A stretch of DNA of 64,000 nt from the NCBI GenBank assembly GCA_963782045.1, contig CAWAIR010000015.1, positions 62,001-126,000 on the forward strand. The letters are read 5' to 3'. Of the stretch, positions 17,478 through 28,152 are shown piece by piece; position 1 is the stretch's first letter, and every line of letters begins with the position of its first letter. The position numbers and the translations under genes are program-made. This stretch comes from CAVSRC01 sp963782045 (GTDB lineage Bacteria; Pseudomonadota; Alphaproteobacteria; Rhizobiales; Kaistiaceae). The notes under the pieces are model-generated. The model did not search any database. It was not told the DNA's origin and worked only from the letters and a program-made list of their open reading frames with translations.

Positions 17478-18896
17478 ATGTCCGCAACGGCCCGCAAACT
17501 TGGCGTCTTCCCGGCCTTCCACAAGGTCGACGGACGCCGCGTGGTGATCGTCGGCGGTGGTGCGGAAGCCGCCGCCAAGATCCGCCTGCTGTCCGAGACC
17601 AAGGCCGAGATCGTCGTCTTCGCCGCCGCGCTGGAGCGTAGCACGGGCGCCGACGTGATCGCTGCCCATGGCGACTGGCGCGGCCGCTTTCCCTCGCTCG
17701 CCGATCTTGCCGGCGCGGCGCTGGTCTTTGCCGCCACCGGCGCGGAAGAGAGCGACCGCGAGGTCGTGGCGCTGGCACGCGAGGCCGGCGTGCCGGTCAA
17801 TTGCGTCGACCGGCCGGAACTCTGCGATTTCTACACGCCGGCCCTGGTCAACCGCGCGCCGATCGCCGTCGCCATCGGCAGCGAGGGCGTCGCCCCGGTG
17901 CTCACCCGCCAGCTGCGCGCCCGCATCGAGGTGATGCTGGCGCCGGCACTCGGCGACCTTGCCGCGCTCGCCGAACGGCTGCGCGGCCGCGTCGGCGCGG
18001 CACTCACCTCGTTCTCCGATCGGCGGCGCTATTGGGCGCGCTTCTTCTCCGGCCCGGTCGCCGAGAAGGTCTTCGCCGGCCGCACGCGCGAGGCCGAGGA
18101 TGCGGCGCTGCGCGCGCTCGAGATCGACCCGCCGTGGTCCGGCCACGTCTCGCTGGTCGGCGCCGGTCCGGGAGCGGAGGACCTGCTCACCCTCCGCGCC
18201 CAGCGCGCGCTGCAGGAGGCCGACGTCATCGTCTACGATCGGCTGGTGCCCGAGGCGGTCGTCGCCCAGGGCCGCCGCGACGCCCGCCGCGTTGCCGTCG
18301 GCAAGGCCAAGGGCGCCCATTCGGTCGGCCAGGACGAGATCAACCGGCTCGTCGTCAACGAGGCGCTCGCCGGCCGCCGCGTCGTGCGGCTGAAGTCCGG
18401 CGATCCGCTCATCTTCGGCCGTGCCGGCGAGGAGATCGCGGCGCTGAGGGCCGCCGGCATCTCCTTCGACATCGTGCCGGGCGTCACCGCCGCCTTCGCC
18501 GCCGCGGCGGAAGCGCAGATTCCGCTTACCCTGCGTGGCGTGTCTTCGAGCCTGGTCTTCGCCACCGGCCATACCGCCGATGGCGACACGCTGCCCGATT
18601 GGGCGGGCCTCGCGCTCCGTGGCGTGACGGTGGCGGTCTACATGGGCCGCACCGTCGCCGCCAGGGTCGCCACGCAGTTGATCGCGGCCGGTCTTGCCGC
18701 TGCCACCCCGGTGGCGGTGATCGAGAACGCCTCGCGCGCCGACGCCAGCGCCCATGCCGGCCGCCTCGACGAACTGGCGTCCCTCGCCGGGCGCGACGAC
18801 ATCGCCGGCCCGGTGCTTATCATCGTCGGCGAGGTGGTTGCCGCCGGCGCGCTTCGCCCGGCGCCGGCCGCGCCCCTCGCCGAACTGGCGGCCTGA
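17478..18896 (+). CDS. cysG: Siroheme synthase CysG (multifunctional)
   Basis: This 472-residue fusion enzyme converts uroporphyrinogen III to siroheme, the cofactor of the sulfite reductase encoded downstream. The N-terminal part (about 1-205) is the NAD-dependent precorrin-2 dehydrogenase/ferrochelatase with a Rossmann loop VVIVGGGAEAAAK at residues 22-34. The C-terminal part from about 218 is the SAM uroporphyrinogen methyltransferase, with VSLVGAGPGAEDLLTLRA, VIVYDRLV and RLKSGDPLIFGRAGEE. It is the first gene of a sulfate-reduction cluster, four bases before a DUF2849 gene. Confidence 0.92.
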   Translation: MSATARKLGVFPAFHKVDGRRVVIVGGGAEAAAKIRLLSETKAEIVVFAAALERSTGADVIAAHGDWRGRFPSLADLAGAALVFAATGAEESDREVVALAREAGVPVNCVDRPELCDFYTPALVNRAPIAVAIGSEGVAPVLTRQLRARIEVMLAPALGDLAALAERLRGRVGAALTSFSDRRRYWARFFSGPVAEKVFAGRTREAEDAALRALEIDPPWSGHVSLVGAGPGAEDLLTLRAQRALQEADVIVYDRLVPEAVVAQGRRDARRVAVGKAKGAHSVGQDEINRLVVNEALAGRRVVRLKSGDPLIFGRAGEEIAALRAAGISFDIVPGVTAAFAAAAEAQIPLTLRGVSSSLVFATGHTADGDTLPDWAGLALRGVTVAVYMGRTVAARVATQLIAAGLAAATPVAVIENASRADASAHAGRLDELASLAGRDDIAGPVLIIVGEVVAAGALRPAPAAPLAELAA

Positions 18897-18899
18897 GCC

Positions 18900-19232
18900 A
18901 TGTTCAAAGCCGCCAGGGAAGGCCCGGCCAAGGTCATCACCGCCAACGATCTGAGAAGCGGCGCCGTCGTTTTTCTCGATGGCGACGGCGGCTGGACGGT
19001 CGATATCGCGCTGGCGCGCGTGCTTGAGGACGGCCCCGACCTCGACGACGGCCTCGCCCGCGCCAGGATCGAGACCGACGCACAGGTGATCCTCGAAGCC
19101 TATCCCGTCGACGTGGTGGTTACGTACAGCGTGCCCGTACCTGTACGCCTCCGCGAGCGAATCCGCGCCGAACGCGGCCCCACCGTCGCCTACGGCGATG
19201 CCGAGCGGACCAACCTCGCTGGAGCGCGTTGA
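18900..19232 (+). CDS. DUF2849 domain protein of the sulfite-reduction cluster
   Basis: This small soluble protein of 110 residues is a DUF2849 family member, found almost always just before the sulfite reductase gene in alphaproteobacteria. Visible features are an N-terminal KVITANDLRSGAVVFLDGDGGWT and the middle DAQVILEAYPVDVVV. The stop TGA overlaps the cysI ATG. A role in sulfite reductase function is inferred from the conserved position; no activity is established. Confidence 0.85.
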   Translation: MFKAAREGPAKVITANDLRSGAVVFLDGDGGWTVDIALARVLEDGPDLDDGLARARIETDAQVILEAYPVDVVVTYSVPVPVRLRERIRAERGPTVAYGDAERTNLAGAR

Positions 19233-20890
19233 TGTACAGATACGACGAATTCGATCGCGATTTCGTCCGCGAGCGCGTCGACCAGTTCCGCGGGCAGGTG
19301 GCGCGCCGGCTGTCGGGCGAGCTGACCGAGGAGCAGTTCAAGCCGCTCCGCCTGATGAACGGCGTCTATCTCCAACTCCACGCCTACATGCTGCGCATCG
19401 CCATTCCCTACGGCACGCTCAATCCGGCGCAGCTCCGCACGCTCGCTGTCATCGCCCGCCGCTACGATCGCGGCTATGGCCACTTCACCACCCGCCAGAA
19501 CCTCCAGTTCCACTGGCCGGCGCTGAAGGACATCCCCGACATTCTGGCCGAGCTCGCTGCGGTCGAGATGCACGCCATCCAGACCTCGGGCAACTGCATC
19601 CGCAACGTCACCGCCGACCATTTCGCCGGCGCTGCCGCCGACGAGATCGTCGATCCGCGTCCGTATGCGGAAATCCTCCGCCAGTGGTCGTCGCTCCACC
19701 CGGAATTCATCTTCCTGCCGCGCAAGTTCAAGATCGCGGTCACCGGCGCACCGCACGATCGCGCCGCCACCCAGGTCCATGACATCGGTCTTGCAGCCAG
19801 GCGCGACGCCGACGGCCGCCTCGGCTTCGCCGTGTTTGTCGGCGGCGGCCTCGGCCGCACCCCGATGATCGGCCACCTGATCCGCGACTTCCTGCCGGAG
19901 GAGGACCTGCTCTCCTATGCGGAGGCGATCCTGCGCGTCTATAACCTCTTCGGCCGGCGCGACAACAAGTACAAGGCGCGCTTCAAGATCCTCGTCCACG
20001 AGGCCGGCGCCGACGAGATCCGCCGCCAGGTGGAGGATGAGTGGCAGCGCATCCGCGCCGGTGCGCTGCGCCTGCCGGCAGACGAGCTGCGCCGCATCGC
20101 CGCCTATTTCGCGCCGCCCGACCTGACGCCCCGCGCGGCGGAAAGCGCTGGTCTGGAGCGCGCCGCGGCCGCCGATCCGGCGCTTGGCCGGTGGGTCGCG
20201 CAGAATACCGCGCCGCACCGCGTCAGCGGCCACGCCATCGTCACCGTCTCGCTGAAACCCGTCGGCGGTACGCCGGGCGACGCTACCGCCGACCAGATGG
20301 AGGTGGTCGCCGACCTCGCCGAACGTCATAGCGCCGGCGAGGTCCGCGTCAGCCACGAGCAGAACCTCATCCTCCCGCACGTCGCGCTGGACGATCTGCC
20401 GGCGGTCCACGCGGCGCTCGCCGATGTGGGGCTGGCGACCGCCAATGCCGGGCTGGTCACCGACATCATCGCCTGCCCCGGGCTCGACTATTGCGCGCTC
20501 GCCAACGCCCGCTCGATACCCATTGCCCAGCGCATCTCGGAGCGCTTCGCCGATCCGGCCCGCCAGCGCGCCGTCGGCGACCTCAAGATCAAGATCTCCG
20601 GCTGCATCAATGCCTGCGGCCACCATCATGTCGGCGCCATCGGTATCCTCGGCGTCGAGAAGAAGGGCGAGGAGTTCTACCAGTTGACGCTCGGCGGCTC
20701 CGGCGACGAGCAGACGTCGATCGGTGAGATCATCGGCAAGGGCTTTTCCTCCGACGCGGTGGTCGATGCGGTCGAGACGCTGGTCGATACCTATCTCAAG
20801 GTGCGCGCGCGCCCCGAGGAGACCTTTCTGGCAACCTATCGCCGCCTCGGTCAGGCGCCGTTCCACGAGGCCCTCTATGGGACTGCTTGA
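19232..20890 (+). CDS. cysI: Sulfite/nitrite reductase haemoprotein subunit CysI
   Basis: This 552-residue siroheme and 4Fe-4S enzyme reduces sulfite to sulfide for cysteine synthesis. Two ferredoxin-like half-domain repeats are present. The cluster ligands are C415 and C421 in ACPGLDYCALAN, and C458 and C462 in SGCINACGHHHVG, and siroheme-binding residues lie in GYGHFTTRQNLQFHW. I preferred the ATG at 19232, which overlaps the DUF2849 stop, to the TTG one codon earlier. It precedes cysH with a 14-base overlap. Nitrite as substrate cannot be fully excluded from sequence, but the cysGH context favours sulfite. Confidence 0.92.
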   Translation: MYRYDEFDRDFVRERVDQFRGQVARRLSGELTEEQFKPLRLMNGVYLQLHAYMLRIAIPYGTLNPAQLRTLAVIARRYDRGYGHFTTRQNLQFHWPALKDIPDILAELAAVEMHAIQTSGNCIRNVTADHFAGAAADEIVDPRPYAEILRQWSSLHPEFIFLPRKFKIAVTGAPHDRAATQVHDIGLAARRDADGRLGFAVFVGGGLGRTPMIGHLIRDFLPEEDLLSYAEAILRVYNLFGRRDNKYKARFKILVHEAGADEIRRQVEDEWQRIRAGALRLPADELRRIAAYFAPPDLTPRAAESAGLERAAAADPALGRWVAQNTAPHRVSGHAIVTVSLKPVGGTPGDATADQMEVVADLAERHSAGEVRVSHEQNLILPHVALDDLPAVHAALADVGLATANAGLVTDIIACPGLDYCALANARSIPIAQRISERFADPARQRAVGDLKIKISGCINACGHHHVGAIGILGVEKKGEEFYQLTLGGSGDEQTSIGEIIGKGFSSDAVVDAVETLVDTYLKVRARPEETFLATYRRLGQAPFHEALYGTA

Positions 20891-21629
20891 CGCCATCGCG
20901 CTTGTCGTCGATCCCGAGGACGGCGCCGGGGCCGAGGCCATCGCGCTCAACGCGCGCTATGGCGATCTCGACGCGCACGATGCCATCGCGCTTGCCGTCA
21001 ACCAGCTCTATCCGGGCCGCGTCGCGCTGGTGTCGAGCTTCGGCGCCGAGTCCGCCGTTCTCCTCCATCTGGTCTCGGAGGTCGACCGCAGCCTGCCGGT
21101 GATCTTCCTCGATACCGGCCGGCTCTTCGCCGAAACGCTGGAGCACCGCACGAAGCTGGTCGCCCGCCTGGGCCTTGCCGACGTGCGCAGCGTGACCCCC
21201 GAGGCCGAGCGCCTGCGCGCCAGCGATCCGCATCGCGCGCTGTGGATGACCAATCCCGACCTTTGCTGCCAGATCCGCAAGACCGAGCCGCTCGCCCGCG
21301 CCCTCGAAGGCTTCGATGCTTGGTTCACCGGGCGCAAGCGCTTCCAGAGCGCGACGCGCGCCGGCTTGCCGCTGTTCGAGCCGGATGGCGCGCGCGTCAA
21401 GATCAACCCGCTGGCCCGCTGGGGCGCTGCTGAGCTCAACGCCTACATGCAGCGCTACGGCCTGCCGGCGCACCCGCTGGTCGCGCGCGGCTATCCCTCC
21501 ATCGGCTGCGAGCCCTGCACCAGCCGCGTTGCGGCGGGCGAGGACGCCCGCGCCGGCCGTTGGCGCGGCAGCGACAAGACCGAGTGCGGCATCCACACCG
21601 GCCTCGAGGCCGACGGCAGCGGAATCTGA
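20877..21629 (+). CDS. cysH: Adenylyl-sulfate (APS) reductase CysH, iron-sulfur type
   Basis: This 250-residue PAPS-reductase family protein has the P-loop SSFGAESAVLLH near residue 53. The pairs C130-C131 (DLCCQIRK) and C211/C214 (GCEPCTSR) mark the 4Fe-4S form that uses APS rather than PAPS. The catalytic cysteine is C237 in KTECGIHTG. It reduces activated sulfate to sulfite, the substrate of CysI. The start lies inside the end of cysI, indicating coupled translation. Sulfate activation genes are not in the window. Confidence 0.92.
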   Translation: MGLLDAIALVVDPEDGAGAEAIALNARYGDLDAHDAIALAVNQLYPGRVALVSSFGAESAVLLHLVSEVDRSLPVIFLDTGRLFAETLEHRTKLVARLGLADVRSVTPEAERLRASDPHRALWMTNPDLCCQIRKTEPLARALEGFDAWFTGRKRFQSATRAGLPLFEPDGARVKINPLARWGAAELNAYMQRYGLPAHPLVARGYPSIGCEPCTSRVAAGEDARAGRWRGSDKTECGIHTGLEADGSGI

Positions 21630-21631
21630 CC

Positions 21632-22132
21632 ATGCCCCTCTGGAAGAATGGTGCTTTCATCGCCGACGACTGGACGATCGTCGCCGACGACGAACCGCTG
21701 CCCGAGGGCAACGCCATCGTCAGCCTCAAGCGCTGGCGCGAGGAGCGCGAGACGCTCGCCGCACCCGGGGCGCCGCTCGGCCTGCTCATCGAGCCGGGGA
21801 GCGCCTGGGCGGACATCGCCACCGACCTCAAGCGCTTTCCCGTCATCGCCGTGACGATCCCCAAATATGCCGACGGCCGCGCCTTCTCCATCGCCCGGCT
21901 GCTGCGCGAGCGCGACGGCTACACCGGCGAGATTCGCGCCATCGGCAGCTACATCATCGACCAGGTGCCGCTGATGGCGCGCGTCGGCATCGACGCCTTT
22001 CTCACCGACGATCCGGTCCTCATCGTCGCGCTATCGAAGGGCGAGTGGCCGGAGGTGTCGCACTATCTCCAGCCGGCGCTCGGCGCCGAGGTTCCCGCCG
22101 GCACGCGCCCCTGGGCGCGCCGGCGCGCCTGA
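21632..22132 (+). CDS. DUF934 protein of the sulfite-reduction cluster
   Basis: The protein has 166 residues and is a DUF934 member, usually the last gene of proteobacterial cysI/cysH clusters. Recognisable segments are MPLWKNGAFIADDW at the start, then VTIPKYADGRAFSIARLLRER and EIRAIGSYIIDQVPLMARVGIDAF. It starts two bases after the cysH stop. The biochemical role is not established; a role in sulfite reduction is inferred from linkage. Confidence 0.87.
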   Translation: MPLWKNGAFIADDWTIVADDEPLPEGNAIVSLKRWREERETLAAPGAPLGLLIEPGSAWADIATDLKRFPVIAVTIPKYADGRAFSIARLLRERDGYTGEIRAIGSYIIDQVPLMARVGIDAFLTDDPVLIVALSKGEWPEVSHYLQPALGAEVPAGTRPWARRRA

Positions 22133-22198
22133 GTGGCTGCCGTCAGCCGCGTTCTTTGTGCAAGAGCTGCCTGCTGCAGCATGGGATCGGGGCACCAA

Positions 22199-22252
22199 AC
22201 CCTCTCCCCTTGCGGGAGAGGGTGGTGCGCGCAGCGCACCGGGTGAGGGGGC
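22199..22252. repeat. Dispersed double-hairpin palindrome
   Basis: It starts with CCTCTCCC (22201-22208) paired with GGGAGAGG (22214-22221). A second hairpin follows, GGTGCG/CGCACC (22224-22240), and then GGGTGAGGGG. The same build (CCTCTCCCC hairpin, variable second hairpin, GGGTGAGGGG end) recurs at 47340-47385 inside a coding region, so this is a repeat family. It lies between DUF934 and the VOC gene and may also stop transcription. Confidence 0.75.
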
Positions 22253-22375
22253 GTCGTTCGACCGGAAGTCGCATTGCTCTTTGCGGCGTCCCTGCCGGGA
22301 GGGGTCCCGGATGCGCCTGTATACGAAGCAGGCGCCGATTGCGCGCTGGGGCTTGCCGCCCTAGACACTGGCGCC

Positions 22376-22789
22376 ATGGACTCCCCGCCCGCCCGAAGCA
22401 TCGCCACCGCCGCCCTTCTCGTGCGCGACTATGACGAGGCGCTCGCCTGGTACACCCGCGTGCTCGGCTTCGCCTGCGTCGAGGACACCGACCTCGGCGG
22501 GGGCAAGCGGTGGGTTGTTGTCGCCCCGCCGGGCGACCGCGGAGCGCACCTGGTGCTGGCCAGGGCGTCGACCCCGGAACAGGTCGCCCATATCGGCGAC
22601 CAGACCGGTGGGCGTGTCTTCCTGTTCCTGGAGACAGATGATTTTGTCAGAGATTTCAAGGCGATGGCGGCGCGCGGCGTGACCTTCGCGGAGGCCCCGC
22701 GCGCGGAGCCATACGGCACCGTTGCGGTGTTCGGCGACCTCTACGGCAACCGCTGGGACCTCATCCAGCCGCGGGAGAGGACGCCGTGA
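22376..22789 (+). CDS. VOC (glyoxalase/bleomycin resistance) family protein
   Basis: This 137-residue vicinal-oxygen-chelate fold protein has two beta-alpha-beta-beta-beta units: TAALLVRDYDEALAWYTRVLGF at the start, and a second unit from GDQTGGRVFLFLETDDFVRDFKAM to FGDLYGNRWDLIQP. I chose the ATG at 22376; upstream in-frame sequence belongs to the palindromic spacer. The stop overlaps the GTG of the next gene (GTGA), so the two form a unit. The substrate is unknown. Confidence 0.83.
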   Translation: MDSPPARSIATAALLVRDYDEALAWYTRVLGFACVEDTDLGGGKRWVVVAPPGDRGAHLVLARASTPEQVAHIGDQTGGRVFLFLETDDFVRDFKAMAARGVTFAEAPRAEPYGTVAVFGDLYGNRWDLIQPRERTP

Positions 22790-23523
22790 CCCATCCGCTG
22801 CTGTGGATCATCCTCGGCGGCCTTGCCGGCGGTTTTGCCAACGGCCTCAGCGGCTTCGGCCTGGCGATGGCGGCGATCCCGCTGTGGCTGCTGGCGCTGT
22901 CACCGGCCAACGCCGCCTCGCTTGCCGCGATCTGCGCCGTCGTCGCCCACCTCCAGTCGGTTTCGCTGATTGTACATGCCATCGACACGCGCCGGCTCGC
23001 TCCCTTCATCGTCGCCGGTCTCTTGGGCATCCCGGTCGGCACCTGGCTGCTCACCGGCATCGACGCCGCCTCGTTCCGCTTCTGGGTCGGCTCGCTGATC
23101 GTCGTCTACAGCCTCATCATGCTGTCGGGCCGCGTGCGGCTGAAGGTGCCCGAGAGCGCCCTGGCCGATGGCATCGTCGGCCTCCTCGGCGGCATCCTCG
23201 GTGCACTTGCCGGCCTGTCCGGTGCGCTTCCCGCCATCTGGAGTGGCATGCGCGATTGGGGCAAGGACGCGCGTCGCGCGGTGCTCCAGCCCTTCAACAT
23301 GGCGATCCTCGCGGTGTCTGTGGTCGCCCATGCCGTCGCCGGCCTGTTCACCATCGATCTCTTCCGCGCGCTTGCCTTCGCCGTACCGGCGACGCTGATC
23401 GGCGCCTATGCCGGAAAGGGCCTCTACCGCCGCCTCGGCGACCGCCATTTCGATCGCGTCGTGCTGGCGATCCTCTTCGCTGCCGGTGTGCTCGTCGTCG
23501 GCTCGAACTTCATCGCGCCATAG
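22786..23523 (+). CDS. TSUP (TauE/SafE) family membrane carrier
   Basis: This 245-residue integral membrane protein has about eight helices and the duplicated TSUP motif GLAGGFANGLSGFGLAM near the start and GLLGGILGALAGLSGALPAIW in the middle. The family exports or imports sulfur-containing or organic anions. It uses a GTG start overlapping the VOC stop. The nearby sulfate-reduction cluster makes a sulfur compound an attractive substrate, but the link is positional only. Confidence 0.85.
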   Translation: MTHPLLWIILGGLAGGFANGLSGFGLAMAAIPLWLLALSPANAASLAAICAVVAHLQSVSLIVHAIDTRRLAPFIVAGLLGIPVGTWLLTGIDAASFRFWVGSLIVVYSLIMLSGRVRLKVPESALADGIVGLLGGILGALAGLSGALPAIWSGMRDWGKDARRAVLQPFNMAILAVSVVAHAVAGLFTIDLFRALAFAVPATLIGAYAGKGLYRRLGDRHFDRVVLAILFAAGVLVVGSNFIAP

Positions 23524-23604
23524 ATCGCGCGCGAGGGGGTGGACCTCAGCGCCTGAGCGGTTAGGGTTGTCCGGTCATTCGGGCAGCAAAGCAGGGGCGA
23601 GCTT

Positions 23605-24591
23605 TTGCGTGCGATCGTTTATGACCGGTACGGTCCGCCGGACGTGTTGGTGCTGAAGGATATCCCCCGGCCGCAGCCGGCGGACGATGCGGTGCTGGTC
23701 CGCGTCCACGCGACGGTGGCGACGCCATCGGACTGCGCCTTCCGCAAGGCCGAGCCGTTCATCGTGCGCTTCTATACCGGGCTGACGCGGCCGAAATACC
23801 CGGTGCTCGGTACGGTGCTTGCCGGCGTCGTCGAGAGGGTGGGCAGCGCCGTCACCCGCTTCAGGCCCGGCGACCGCGTCTTCGGTGCGTCGAACGACAG
23901 CTTCGGCTGCTACGCCGACTATGTCGCCGCTCCCGAGGCCGGCATCCTCACCGCCATGCCCGACGGCATCTCCTTCGCCGAGGTGGCGGCGATCAGCGAG
24001 GGCTTCCTGACCGCGATCCCCTTCCTGCGCGATCACGGCGAGATCGGACCGGGCAAGACGCTGTTGATCAACGGCGCCTCCGGCAACATCGGCGTCAACG
24101 CGATCCAGATCGCGCGGCACTTCGGCGCGCACGTCACCGGCGTGTGCAGCACGGCCAATGTCGATCTCGTCCGCTCGCTCGGCGCCGACGACGTCATCGA
24201 TTACACCAGGGAAGATTTTACCCGCTCGGGGCGGAGCTGGGACATCGTCTTCGACGCCGTCGGCAAGAGCTCGTTTGCGCGCTGCAAGCCGGTGCTTGCC
24301 CCCGGCGGCATCTACCTGATCACCAAGGTCTCGCCATCGATCCTGTTTGGCGTGCTCGCCAGCCGCCTGACCGGCCGTGGCAAGAAGATGCGCAACGCCG
24401 CCACCGGCCTGCGCAAGGCCGCCGACCAGGTCGCCGACCTCGAGATCCTCAAACAGCTTATCGCCGCGGGCAAGCTCAGGGCCGTCGTCGATCGTAGCTA
24501 TCCCCTTGAAAAGACTGCCGAAGCGCACGCCTATGTGGAGACCGGCCACAAGGCGGGCAGCGTCGTCATCGCCGTCGCCGCCGACGCCTGA
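23605..24591 (+). CDS. NAD(P)-dependent MDR oxidoreductase (quinone-reductase type)
   Basis: This 328-residue medium-chain dehydrogenase/reductase starts with a TTG (MRAIVYDRYGPPDVL). The GroES-like domain lacks the catalytic zinc ligands, and the nucleotide-binding loop is LLINGASGNIGVNAIQIARHFGA near residue 155, which fits the quinone oxidoreductase/zeta-crystallin branch. Such enzymes reduce enones or quinones with NADPH. It is followed 38 bases later by a DUF4386 gene. Confidence 0.85.
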   Translation: MRAIVYDRYGPPDVLVLKDIPRPQPADDAVLVRVHATVATPSDCAFRKAEPFIVRFYTGLTRPKYPVLGTVLAGVVERVGSAVTRFRPGDRVFGASNDSFGCYADYVAAPEAGILTAMPDGISFAEVAAISEGFLTAIPFLRDHGEIGPGKTLLINGASGNIGVNAIQIARHFGAHVTGVCSTANVDLVRSLGADDVIDYTREDFTRSGRSWDIVFDAVGKSSFARCKPVLAPGGIYLITKVSPSILFGVLASRLTGRGKKMRNAATGLRKAADQVADLEILKQLIAAGKLRAVVDRSYPLEKTAEAHAYVETGHKAGSVVIAVAADA

Positions 24592-24629
24592 GAACGGCCC
24601 GCCGAACCGTCGTTGCTGGAGGAGAGAGC

Positions 24630-25358
24630 ATGACCGACCGGGCGATCGAGACCTCGCCGCAGCCCTATGCCCGCGCCGCCGGCGTCCTTTATCTCCTCAT
24701 CATCGTCTTCGGCCTGTGGAGCGAGGTCGTCGTCCGCGGCAGCCTGATCGTCGCCGGCGACGCGGAGGCGACGGCGACCAACATCCTCGCCGCCGAGGGC
24801 GTGTTCCGCGCCAGCTTCGCCGCCGATTCATTGATGGCGCTCGCTGACGTCGCGCTCGCCGTCCTGCTCTATCGCCTGCTGAAACCGGTGAACGCGACGC
24901 TGGCGCTCACCGCCGGCGCGCTGCGGCTGATCCAGACGGCGGTGATCGCCGCGAGCCTGCTCCACCAGTATGCCGCGCTGCTCATCCTCAACGGCGCCGG
25001 CCATGCCGCGGCCTTCCCGCCGGACCAGCTCCATGCGCTGGTCATGCTGGCACTCGACATGCACGGCCACGGCTACGATCTCGGCCTCATCTTCTTCGGC
25101 GCGAGCTGCCTGGTGCTCGGTTTCCTGGTGTCGCGCTCGGTCTATCTGCCAATGGTGCTGGGCTGGCTGGTGATGGCCGCCGGCGTCGTCTATCTCATCG
25201 GTTCGTACGCGCTGTTCCTCGCCCCCGACCAGGCGGCGCTGGTCCAGCCGCTCTATGTCGTGCCGATCGTCTCCGAGGTGTCGCTCTGCCTGTGGCTGCT
25301 CATCAAGGGCGTCAACGTCGAAGCGTGGCGGGCAGCCGCATCCGCAGCCTCATCCTGA
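24630..25358 (+). CDS. DUF4386 membrane protein
   Basis: This 242-residue protein has about six hydrophobic helices (AGVLYLLIIVFGLWSEVVV, MALADVALAVLLYRLLKP and others), typical of DUF4386, a family of unknown function. It has a GGAGGAGAG ribosome site just before the ATG. Its last codons and TGA lie inside a palindromic repeat (25348-25360), so the C-terminal residues AASS are probably repeat-derived. Confidence 0.8.
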   Translation: MTDRAIETSPQPYARAAGVLYLLIIVFGLWSEVVVRGSLIVAGDAEATATNILAAEGVFRASFAADSLMALADVALAVLLYRLLKPVNATLALTAGALRLIQTAVIAASLLHQYAALLILNGAGHAAAFPPDQLHALVMLALDMHGHGYDLGLIFFGASCLVLGFLVSRSVYLPMVLGWLVMAAGVVYLIGSYALFLAPDQAALVQPLYVVPIVSEVSLCLWLLIKGVNVEAWRAAASAASS

Positions 25359-25443
25359 GGTGGCCGCCGCGGGCGCCCGCGTAAGCCTCATCTGAGGCGC
25401 CCCGCGAAGCGGGGCCTCGAAGGATGGGCCTCATGGTTCGAGG
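25348..25443. repeat. Composite intergenic palindrome after the DUF4386 gene
   Basis: It begins with CCTCA-TCC-TGAGG (25348-25360), which contains the stop codon of the preceding gene. A GCCCCGC/GCGGGGC hairpin lies at 25399-25415, and CCTCGAA (25415-25421) pairs with TTCGAGG (25437-25443). This layout is that of widespread Hyphomicrobiales intergenic repeats. Confidence 0.75.
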
Positions 25444-25535
25444 CTCTCCCGGATCAAGTCCGGGGTCCTATCTCACGACGAGGGCCAACGCGGCCGTTCC
25501 GCATTCGGCTCCGCTGCCTATGGGCCAAGTCAAGA

Positions 25536-25986
25536 TCAATCGCCGGGATACTGCTCCGGCGCGGTGCCGTTCAGGTCCAGGACCATGGGATAGCGGCGGC
25601 CGGCAACCCGCTCGCCAAATCCTGTGACCTTGACGAGGAATTGCCATTCGTCGCCGTAGTCGAAGATGAACTGCATGCGCTGTCCGGTTTCGACGAAGAC
25701 CTTGCCGACCTTCGTCTTCTTCACACTGTGCGCCGGGGCGGTGCCGGGTTCGGGCGGCCAATCATCGGCATCGTCCATATCGGCGAATGCCTCGTAGCGC
25801 GTGCGTGAGCCTTTGATAGTGGTCACCGAGGTCGCTGTAGAAGCCGAAGGCGTGATCGAAGCTGAATCCGAACGATTCGATAATGCCGCGCGCCAGAGTC
25901 GCCAGACTGACGGTCGTGGGCACTTCAATCTCACGCCAGCAAGCGGGCTGACCTACCAGGGAAGCTTTGAGATGCACGGTGCTCAT
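25536..25986 (-). pseudogene. Plasmid pRiA4b ORF-3-like protein, one frameshift
   Basis: The N-terminal part (MSTVHLKASLVGQPACWREI, then FSFDHAFGFYSDL) starts at the ATG at 25986. The C-terminal part (SRTRYEAFADMDD, SVKKTKVGKVF, FIFDYGDEWQFLVKV, APEQYPGD) lies in another frame. Together they make a full pRiA4b ORF-3-like domain. The frame changes at a TTT run at 25812-25814. Removing one base gives 450 bases, an intact 149-residue protein. The function of the family is unknown. Confidence 0.75.
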
Positions 25987-26051
25987 TGCCGCAACTCCTC
26001 CACATCCGGTGCTCGACGGCACTGTCACACAGCATGAAGTCGCCTGTGAGT

Positions 26052-27868
<1,817 letters not shown>

Positions 27869-28017
27869 GGGCGGACTCCTGAAGGCGGCCGCGGCGGGCC
27901 GTGGCATGGGGTTTCCAGGACCGATCTAGCGGCCCGATTTGAAAGTTCGATGGCGCTGCCCGGCGCCTGTGCAAGGAGCGGGCCGCCGGGGCGGCCTCGT
28001 GGGCCCGCGCCCCCTGC

Positions 28018-28140
28018 CTAGCGGGTGAAGTCGGCGAGCTTGCGGCGCTGGCGCCGGCGACGGAGGAGCGCAAAGGCGACGTAGAGGACGGCGAACACCG
28101 CCCAGATCGCCGCCAGCGTTCCCATCATCGCCCAGAGCAT
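28018..28140 (-). CDS. Small single-pass membrane peptide between zwf and edd
   Basis: The frame encodes 40 residues beginning MLWAMMGTLAAIWAVF, with one hydrophobic helix followed by an arginine-rich tail (RRRRQRRK) ending LADFTR. A GAGGAG ribosome site lies eight bases before the ATG, and the gene starts 12 bases after the zwf stop in the same direction. It takes the place usually held by pgl in rhizobial zwf-pgl-edd operons. The charge pattern predicts the tail in the cytoplasm. I recognise no family. Confidence 0.55.
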   Translation of the reverse strand: MLWAMMGTLAAIWAVFAVLYVAFALLRRRRQRRKLADFTR

Positions 28141-28152
28141 AAGTCCGGCTCC

